A stretch of 64,000 bases of DNA. It comes from Site-B1 sp963827785. GTDB taxonomy: Bacteria; Bacteroidota; Bacteroidia; Flavobacteriales; Flavobacteriaceae. Shown piece by piece: positions 57,901 through 64,000 of this stretch. Positions within the stretch are counted from its first letter, which is position 1. Each line of letters begins with the position of its first letter. The notes beneath the pieces are model-generated. The model was not told the DNA's origin. It did not search any database and saw only the letters and a list, made by a program, of their open reading frames with translations. The stretch is from positions 124,001 to 188,000 of the forward strand of contig CAWHCT010000011.1 in the NCBI GenBank assembly GCA_963827785.1. The letters are read 5' to 3'. Made by a program: the position numbers and the translations under genes.

Positions 57901-60900
57901 TAACCACTTTTACGGTAACCACAGGAACGACTGATGATCTGTTAGATGAAGATGATGAGTTCTATGACTTAACTATAGGAGGCGTTTCAGCAACCGGAAC
58001 GATTCAGGATAATGATACAGTAACGGTATCTACGGTAACTTCAGATTCTCAATTGGAAGGAACAGACCTTGTTCATACGGTAACGATGAGCGGCGCGAGT
58101 GCAACGGATGAGACCTACACGTTTACCTTAGCAGATAACACGACAGACAGTGCAACGGATTACAGCGCAGCGACCTTCAGTGATGGAGTGACCTATGATT
58201 CAGTATCAGGACTGATCACAGTACCTGCAGGTGTAACCACTTTTACAGTAACTAGCCCAACGATAGATGATGCTTTATCCGAAGGGAATGAATTCTATAA
58301 TTTAACTATAGGTGGCGTTTCAGCAACAGGTACGATTATCGATGGAGATTCTGTCGTTATCATAACGGTTACAGATGCTATTGTAACAGAAGGTGGTGAT
58401 TTAGTACATACGGTAACTCTAAATGTGGCAAGTGTTGTGGATGAAACATTTACTTATGTCCTTACTGATAACACGACGGACAGTGCAACGGATTACAGTG
58501 CAGCGACCTTCAGTGATGGAGTGACCTATGATTCGGTTACAGGACTGATCACAGTACCGGCAGGAGTAACTTCATTTACGGTAACAGTTCCAACAGTTGA
58601 TGATACATTATCAGAAGCTGACGAATTTTACGATCTGGTAATAGATAGTATTTCAGCAACCGGAACCATTCAGGATAATGATACAGTAACGGTATCTACG
58701 GTAACTTCAGATTCTCAATTGGAAGGAACAGACCTAGTTCATACGGTAACGATGAGCGGCGCGAGTGCAACGGATGAGACCTACACGTTTACCTTAGTAG
58801 ATAACACGACAGACAGTGCAACGGATTACAGTTCAGCGATCTTCAGTGATGGCGTGACCTATGATTCAGTTTCAGGACTGATCACAGTACCTGCAGGTGT
58901 AACCACTTTTACGGTGACCACAGGAACGACTGATGATCTGTTAGATGAAGATGATGAGTTCTATGACTTAACTATAGGAGGCGTTTCAGCAACCGGAACC
59001 ATTCAGGATAATGATGTTTGTACATCAAACCCTGCAACAGATTGTGATGGCGATGGTGTGACCAACGGAGACGAATTAACACCTCCTGACGGAGAAGATC
59101 CAACAGATCCTAACGATCCATGTGATTATACAGTATCAGATATTACAGTAGTGGTAGGTGGAGATTACTTACTGGCCGATTGTGATGGCGATGGTGTGAC
59201 CAACGGAGACGAATTAACACCTCCTGACGGCGAAGATCCAACCGATCCTAACGATCCATGTGATTATACAGTATCAGATATTACAGTAGTGGTAGGTGGA
59301 GATTACTTACTGGCCGATTGTGATGGCGATGGTGTGACCAACGGAGACGAATTAACACCTCCTGACGGAGAAGATCCAACCGATCCTAACGATCCATGTG
59401 ATTACACAGTATCAGATATTACAGTAGCGGTAGGTGGAGATTACTTACTGGCCGATTGTGATGGCGATGGTGTGACCAACGGAGACGAATTAACACCTCC
59501 TGACGGAGAAGATCCAACCGATCCTAACGATCCATGTGATTACACAGTATCAGATATTACAGTAGTGGTAGGTGGAGATTACTTACTGGCCGATTGTGAT
59601 GGCGATGGTGTGACCAACGGAGACGAATTAACACCTCCTGACGGAGAAGATCCAACCGATCCTAACGATCCATGTGATTACACAGTATCAGATATTACAG
59701 TAGTAGTAGGTGGAGATTACTTACTGGCCGATTGTGATGGCGATGGTGTGACCAACGGAGACGAATTAACACCTCCTGACGGAGAAGATCCAACCGATCC
59801 GAACGATCCATGTGATTATACAGTATCAGATATTACAGTAGCGGTAGGTGGAGATTACTTACTGGCCGATTGTGATGGCGATGGTGTGACCAACGGAGAT
59901 GAATTAACACCTCCTGACGGAGAAGATCCAACCGATCCTAACGATCCATGTGATTATACAGTATCAGATATTACAGTAGTGGTAGGTGGAGATTACTTAC
60001 TGGCCGATTGTGATGGCGATGGTGTGACCAACGGAGACGAATTAACACCTCCTGACGGAGAAGATCCAACCGATCCTAACGATCCATGTGATTACACAGT
60101 ATCAGATATTACAGTAGTGGTAGGTGGAGATTACTTACTGGCCGATTGTGATGGCGATGGTGTGACCAACGGAGACGAATTAACACCTCCTGACGGTGAA
60201 GATCCAACCGATCCTAACGATCCATGTGATTATACAGTATCAGATATTACAGTAGCGGTAGGTGGAGATTACTTACTGGCCGATTGTGATGGCGATGGTG
60301 TGACCAACGGAGATGAATTAACACCTCCTGACGGCGAAGATCCAACCGATCCGAACGATCCATGTGATTACACAGTATCAGATATTACAGTAGTGGTAGG
60401 TGGAGATTACTTACTGGCCGATTGTGATGGCGATGGTGTGACCAACGGAGATGAATTAACACCTCCTGACGGAGAAGATCCAACCGATCCTAACGATCCA
60501 TGTGATTACACAGTATCAGATATTACAGTAGCGGTAGGTGGAGATTACTTACTGGCCGATTGTGATGGCGATGGTGTGACCAACGGAGATGAATTAACAC
60601 CTCCTGACGGAGAAGATCCAACCGATCCTAACGATCCATGTGATTATACAGTATCAGATATTACAGTAGTGGTAGGTGGAGATTACTTACTGGCCGATTG
60701 TGATGGCGATGGTGTGACCAACGGAGATGAATTAACACCTCCTGACGGAGAAGATCCAACCGATCCGAACGATCCATGTGATTACACAGTATCAGATATT
60801 ACAGTAGTGGTAGGTGGAGATTACTTACTGGCCGATTGTGATGGCGATGGTGTGACCAACGGAGACGAATTAACACCTCCTGACGGAGAAGATCCAACCG

Positions 60901-62354
60901 ATCCTAACGATCCATGTGATTACACAGTATCAGATATTACAGTAGTGGTAGGTGGAGATTACTTACTGGCCGATTGTGATGGCGATGGTGTGACCAACGG
61001 AGACGAATTAACACCTCCTGACGGAGAAGATCCAACCGATCCTAACGATCCATGTGATTATACAGTATCAGATATTACAGTAGTGGTAGGTGGAGATTAC
61101 TTACTGGCCGATTGTGATGGCGATGGTGTGACCAACGGAGATGAATTAACACCTCCTGACGGAGAAGATCCAACCGATCCTAACGATCCATGTGATTATA
61201 CAGTATCAGATATTACAGTAGTGGTAGGTGGAGATTACTTACTGGCCGATTGTGATGGCGATGGTGTGACCAACGGAGACGAATTAACACCTCCTGACGG
61301 AGAAGATCCAACCGATCCTAACGATCCATGTGATTACACAGTATCAGATATTACAGTAGTGGTAGGTGGAGATTACTTACTGGCCGATTGTGATGGCGAT
61401 GGTGTGACCAACGGAGATGAATTAACACCTCCTGACGGCGAAGATCCAACCGATCCTAACGATCCATGTGATTATACAGTATCAGATATTACAGTAGTGG
61501 TAGGTGGAGATTACTTACTGGCAGATTGTGATGGCGATGGTGTGACCAACGGAGATGAGATAGATGATGGAACCAATCCAAATAATCCATGTGATTTCAT
61601 TGAAGATAGTATCACATTAGAAATTACAACAGTTACTGATTGTTCTGCTGATTTAACTTTAACTAAAACCGCTTCAGTTAGTGGAGCTGGTGGATCAGTT
61701 GGAGATGAAATTATATATACTTTCACTGTTGAAAATACAGGAAGTGTTGTCATTGATAATATTGTAGTAGACGATGAATTCTTAGAACTATTAGGATTGG
61801 AGATTGTTCCAAATACTTTAGCTCCTGGCGAAACAGGAACGGCAACAGCTACTTATACTATTACTCAAGAAGATGTTAGTCTGGGTTATGTTGAGAATAG
61901 CGCTGTTGTATACGGTTTAAGTGAATATGCAGAGGAAGTAAGCGATGTTTCAGATTCTGGAAATGAACTTGTCGAGACTCCTAATGCTGTTGGAAACAGT
62001 AATGGAGACCCAACAGATGATCCTACAGTTATATTGCTAATACCTGAAGACGAGGAAATCATTATTTACGATGCTATTTCTCCGGATGATGGTGATGGCA
62101 AAAATGATGTCTTTATTATTGCAGGACTACAAAATTTCCCGGAAAACAGCGTAAAAGTCTATAATAGATGGGGAGTACTTGTATATGATAAAGATGCATA
62201 TCACCTGGGACCTTTCTTTGATGGTACTTCTGATGGCAGAGTTACAATTCAGAAGAAGGAAAAATTACCGGCTGGAGTTTACTACTACGTCTTGACCTAT
62301 TTAAAAAATGGTAAAGCAGTAAGTAAAGCAGGACCTTTATATATTAATAGATAA
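42991..62354 (+). CDS. Giant SprB-like repeat adhesin with T9SS type B sorting domain (two apparent +1 shifts)
   Basis: About 6,453 residues once two extra Ts (57212/57213 and 57879/57880) are removed; as read it is split into three frames. Order: signal peptide (about 1-31); unknown N-terminal region (to about 525); TSP3-like Asp/Gly calcium repeats (about 530-650); SprB-like Ig/PKD modules (about 670-835 and 1090-1170); more TSP3; ten 117-residue repeats; a long TSP3-like tract; a DUF7507/DUF11-like domain (ELTVTKTITTSGSVQNDVIA); ten 111-residue Calx-beta-like repeats; 18 copies of a 46-residue DCDGDGVTNGDELTPPDGED unit; a second DUF7507-like domain; and a C-terminal CHU_C/gliding-motility type B domain (ISPDDGDGKNDVF, VKVYNRWGVLVYD, LPAGVYYYVL). 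It should be exported by T9SS to the surface as a filamentous, calcium-stabilised adhesin, possibly for gliding. PorP/SprF follows, as in sprB loci. Confidence 0.93.
44572..44960 (+). other. First TSP3-like calcium-binding tract of the adhesin
   Basis: Within the adhesin. Starts at CDFDNDGYADSVDLDDDNDG and continues with several DxDxDGxxD loops (DPDGDADSDGIPDYIDPD, DTDGDSIIDSFDIDSDNDGC). Each loop is of the thrombospondin type 3 or EF-like kind that binds Ca2+ through Asp side chains. It separates the N-terminal region from the SprB-like modules. Confidence 0.8.
45285..45500 (+). other. SprB-type repeat module of the adhesin
   Basis: Within the adhesin. STVNNLSCADGPNDGSIDVT, then VSWSNGATTEDISGLAAGDY and TITVTDASGCPATQSTVTV give the C-x(n)-DGSI ... 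W-S-N-G ... L-x-x-G-x-Y-x-x-x-V-T-D-x-x-G-C pattern of the SprB repeat (PF13573). A second, divergent copy (CFGPGVDGQIQVDVLGNIGP ... GTYTVTVSAGACS) lies near 46300-46510. Confidence 0.8.
48499..52008 (+). repeat. Adhesin array A: 10 x 351 bp (117-residue units)
   Basis: Units begin at 48499, 48850 and then every 351 bp. Each encodes GTVDITDTSIPGDTLTVTVT ... ESEDVTLTETGPDTGVFEGT ... DILTVTYDDAFDALGNDP. Units 1-9 differ by a handful of bases (SIPG/TIPG, ESEDV/ESENV/ESEAV, DPVAVTD/DPAAVTD/DPAAVSD). Unit 10 keeps the first third and then diverges (VDVQVVNDVTGEIETITLTE), the usual sign of an old edge unit. DNA-level identity implies recent expansion or gene conversion. Confidence 0.95.
52009..55250 (+). 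repeat. Long TSP3-like Asp-rich calcium-binding tract of the adhesin
   Basis: About 1,080 residues made of irregular DxDxDGxxD units (DQDNDGIDDITDIDDDNDGI, DGDEDGDGIPNWKDTTDNGT, DLDSDNDGLYDVVETGN). Larger blocks recur: the 'DIDDDNDGIPD...GDGIPNW...YDFDGDGIPNHLDLD' block at about 52020-52260 reappears at about 54400-54640. Units are degenerate at DNA level, unlike arrays A-C, so this tract is older. It should bind many Ca2+ ions and act as a rigid stalk. Confidence 0.85.
55690..59019 (+). repeat. Adhesin array B: 10 x 333 bp (111-residue Calx-beta-like units)
   Basis: Each unit reads TVSTVTSDSQLEGTDLVHTV ... ETYTFTLADNTTDSATDYSA ... LITVPAGVTTFTVTTGTTDD ... FYDLTIGGVSATGTIQDND, a Calx-beta-type Ig-like fold. 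Most units are nearly identical at DNA level; the second half of unit 8 and the first part of unit 9 are diverged (ITVTDAIVTEGGDLVHTVTL), and unit 10 returns to the common type. Units 5 and 7 each carry the same extra T. Confidence 0.93.
59040..61652 (+). repeat. Adhesin array C: 18 x 138 bp (46-residue) units plus a divergent 19th
   Basis: Units start at 59040 and every 138 bp to 61524. Each encodes DCDGDGVTNGDELTPPDGED, then PTDPNDPCDYTVSDITVVVG and GDYLLA, combining one calcium loop with two cysteines. The 19th begins identically and then diverges (EIDDGTNPNNPCDFIEDSIT). Third-position differences and a VVV/VAV change are the only variation. Confidence 0.95.
62047..62351 (+). other. Type B T9SS C-terminal sorting domain (gliding motility-associated C-terminal type)
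   Basis: The last about 100 residues of the adhesin: YDAISPDDGDGKNDVFIIAG, LQNFPENSVKVYNRWGVLVY, FFDGTSDG, LPAGVYYYVLTYLKNGK, ending YINR. This is the CHU_C/TIGR04131 signature that directs proteins through the type IX secretion system; type B domains commonly need a neighbouring PorP/SprF-like protein. Confidence 0.9.
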
Positions 62355-62368
62355 AGAAACATATAGAA

Positions 62369-62398
62369 TATCCGGGAGTACATATGTGTTCCCGGATA
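62369..62398 (+). terminator. Hairpin between the adhesin and PorP/SprF genes
   Basis: TATCCGGGA / TCCCGGATA with a 12-nt loop, followed by AAATAAAATT and no T-run. It may stabilise or process the mRNA, or partly terminate, setting the ratio of adhesin to PorP/SprF; it does not look like a full terminator. Confidence 0.55.
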
Positions 62399-62413
62399 AA
62401 ATAAAATTTAACG

Positions 62414-63346
62414 ATGAAAAAAATATTAGCTTTAATTGTATTTCTTGTGTGGTTCAACTCTATTAGTTACGCCCAGCAGGATGCCCAATATACTCAATAC
62501 ATGTATAATACTATTAGTGTTAACCCGGGTTATGCCGGATCAAGGGATGTATTGAACTTAACAGGATTGTATAGAACTCAATGGGTTGGGTTGGATGGAG
62601 CCCCAAAAACAATGACATTCTCAGCTCATTCTCCTTTGAGAAATAATAAATTAGGACTTGGTGTATCATTGGTTCGAGATCAAATTTGGGTTCAGGACGA
62701 AACGTACATAGATATTGACTTCTCTTATACAATTAATACATCCAATACGGGTCAATTGGCATTTGGATTAAAAGCGGGAGCTCATCTATTGAATATAGAT
62801 TTTACCAGAACTAATCCTGAAAATTCGACGGATGATAATTTTGATGTGTCAAATAATATAGATAATAAGTTTTCTCCAAATGTTGGCTTTGGGATATATT
62901 ATCATACCGATAAGTTTTACTTGGGTTATTCGGCACCAACATTGTTGAGGACAAAATTTTATGACGATGAAGTTAGCTCGATTTCTTATTTGGCTAAAGA
63001 TAGAATTAACCATTATTTAATTGCGGGATATGTATTTGAACTAAGTGCTGATCTAAAACTTAAACCAGCCGTTTTGTTCAAAGCTGTCACAGGTGCACCG
63101 CTTCAAATGGATCTGTCAGGTAATCTCTTACTAAATGAAAAACTAACTTTAGGACTGGCTTATCGATGGGATGCCGCATTAAGTGGTTTGATTGGATTTC
63201 AGTTATCAGATGGGTTAATGATTGGTTATGCATATGACTGGGAAACTACCGAGCTGAATAATTACAATAGTGGATCTCATGAAATCATTTTACGATATGA
63301 ATTAAGATCAAGTAAAGATGGGATTATATCACCAAGGTTCTTTTAA
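62414..63346 (+). CDS. PorP/SprF family type IX secretion membrane protein
   Basis: 310 residues. Signal peptide (ends near SYAQQ, about 21), then DAQYTQYMYNTISVNPGYAG, the invariant opening of PorP/SprF. GLYRTQWVGLDGAPKTMTFS, LGLGVSLVRDQIW, FGLKAGAHLLN, SPNVGFGIYYHTDKFYLGYS and the C-terminal barrel strands (LSDGLMIGYAYDW, HEIILRYELR) follow. SprF is required for surface export of SprB in F. johnsoniae; this protein probably does the same for the adjacent adhesin. It follows the adhesin stop by 59 bp and precedes the OmpA-like gene by 20 bp. Confidence 0.94.
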   Translation: MKKILALIVFLVWFNSISYAQQDAQYTQYMYNTISVNPGYAGSRDVLNLTGLYRTQWVGLDGAPKTMTFSAHSPLRNNKLGLGVSLVRDQIWVQDETYIDIDFSYTINTSNTGQLAFGLKAGAHLLNIDFTRTNPENSTDDNFDVSNNIDNKFSPNVGFGIYYHTDKFYLGYSAPTLLRTKFYDDEVSSISYLAKDRINHYLIAGYVFELSADLKLKPAVLFKAVTGAPLQMDLSGNLLLNEKLTLGLAYRWDAALSGLIGFQLSDGLMIGYAYDWETTELNNYNSGSHEIILRYELRSSKDGIISPRFF

Positions 63347-63366
63347 AAATTATACAATACAACAAT

Positions 63367-64000
63367 ATGAGATCAGTTAAAATTATAATATCCTTAAGTA
63401 TATTATTGCTGTCATTTAATTCTGTTTATTCTCAAAGCAAAACAGTAGATAAAGCAAATAAATTATTTGAACGATATGCATATGAAAATGCTATAAAGGA
63501 GTACTTAAAAGCAATTGACAACAAAGAGAAATCTACTGAGATCTTTTCTAATTTAGCCGATTCTTATTACCAAAATGCTGATATGGAAAATGCTGTAATA
63601 TGGTATAAAGAATTAATGGGCTATGATCTGCAAGCCGTAAAGGGTGAATATTATTTTAAATATTCTCAGGCATTAAAAGCAATTGGAGAGTATACACAAT
63701 CAGATCTTTGGTTAGAGAAATTATCTAATTTAAATGCTAATGATAAAAGAGCAAGTTCTTTGAAGTATGAACCAAATTATTTGGAAAAGATCGAGGCACA
63801 ATCAAATCGATATAGCATAAAAACAGTTGGGATCAATACAGAATTTTCCGATTTTGCAGCGGGTTTTGATCAAAATGGAGGTGTAATTTTCTCTTCATCC
63901 AGGGAAGAAGGTGTTTCAAGGAAATTGACCCATAAATGGACGGGATTACCTTTTTTGCAGTTGTATACCGCATCTATTTCCAAGGATGGAAATTTGGTTA
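63367..64000 (+). CDS. OmpA-family / TPR-PD40 protein (PorE-like), 3' truncated by window end
   Basis: 211 codons are visible; the gene runs off the window. Signal peptide MRSVKIIISLSILLLSFNSV, cleaved near YSQS, is followed by TPR-like helices (KANKLFERYAYENAIKEYLK, NLADSYYQNADMENAVIWYK, YFKYSQALKAIGEYTQSDLW). After a linker comes the start of a beta-propeller-like WD40/PD40 region (NTEFSDFAAGFDQNGGVIFS, then SSREEGVSRK). This TPR-PD40-(CarboxypepD_reg)-OmpA plan is standard for genes that follow PorP/SprF in Bacteroidota; the OmpA peptidoglycan-binding domain would lie beyond the window. Spacing of 20 bp implies cotranscription. Confidence 0.88.
   Translation, partial: MRSVKIIISLSILLLSFNSVYSQSKTVDKANKLFERYAYENAIKEYLKAIDNKEKSTEIFSNLADSYYQNADMENAVIWYKELMGYDLQAVKGEYYFKYSQALKAIGEYTQSDLWLEKLSNLNANDKRASSLKYEPNYLEKIEAQSNRYSIKTVGINTEFSDFAAGFDQNGGVIFSSSREEGVSRKLTHKWTGLPFLQLYTASISKDGNLV

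Noticed and set aside
57194..57934. A separate gene between the two adhesin frames
   Set aside because: It starts inside a repeat unit, encodes the same repeats, and is created only by the two single-base insertions.
59040..61652. Possible CRISPR array (regular repeats)
   Set aside because: The 138-bp units are adjacent with no unique spacers, are translated in frame as part of the adhesin, and no cas genes are present.

Overview
The window looks like a chromosomal segment of a flavobacterium (Bacteroidota, class Flavobacteriia). The evidence is the AT-rich composition, promoters of the TTG-N18/19-TAnnTTTG type, the near absence of Shine-Dalgarno sequences except a perfect one before rpsU, the gene order rpsU-xerC-hpf-tRNA-tuf-secE-nusG-rplKAJL-rpoBC, DUF2851/DUF3467/DUF2059 genes, and a giant type IX-secreted adhesin followed by PorP/SprF and OmpA-type genes. 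No phage, plasmid, insertion sequence or CRISPR array is visible.

Layout. 1-9.6 kb holds mixed metabolic and envelope genes: a truncated amidohydrolase, a DUF2059 protein, a methyltransferase, a CxxCxxCC protein, a thioredoxin-like pair with one degenerate member, a sterol-desaturase-like hydroxylase, a GDPD lipoprotein, a NamZ-type (DUF1343) lipoprotein and a LolC/FtsX-like permease. 9.6-11.4 kb is a small variable patch with a secreted TSP3-repeat lipoprotein (frameshifted as read), a decayed second copy of the permease 3' end and a tiny secreted protein. 11.6-24.8 kb carries a PLP-dependent cysteine/cystathionine synthase, a YdeI-CDGSH fusion, a four-gene ECF sigma/anti-sigma/Spy-like/outer-membrane operon, an SLC12-type transporter, DUF2851, PspC, a K+ channel, an AGCS symporter, a helix-hairpin-helix protein and an acyl-CoA dehydrogenase. 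25-40.3 kb is the translation/transcription core with five tRNA genes. 40.6-42.7 kb has a small ferredoxin-like protein and prfC.

42.9-64 kb is the most striking part: one gene of about 19.4 kb (about 6,450 residues once two single-base insertions are removed). It has a signal peptide, SprB-like and calcium-binding TSP3-like modules, three tandem arrays that are almost identical at DNA level (10 x 351 bp, 10 x 333 bp, 18 x 138 bp plus a divergent last unit), and a C-terminal type B T9SS sorting domain. PorP/SprF and an OmpA/TPR-type protein (cut by the window end) follow on the same strand, so this is a SprB-like surface adhesin export locus.

Data quality. Five apparent +1 frameshifts (the 9.6-10.4 kb lipoprotein, rplA, rpoC, and two in the adhesin) share one signature: the extra base is what results when two equal-length synonymous codon variants are both kept in one consensus (for example AAA-GAA and AAG-GAA giving AAAGGAA). 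They are most likely assembly artefacts from a mixed population or collapsed repeats. Essential genes here should therefore be read as intact.
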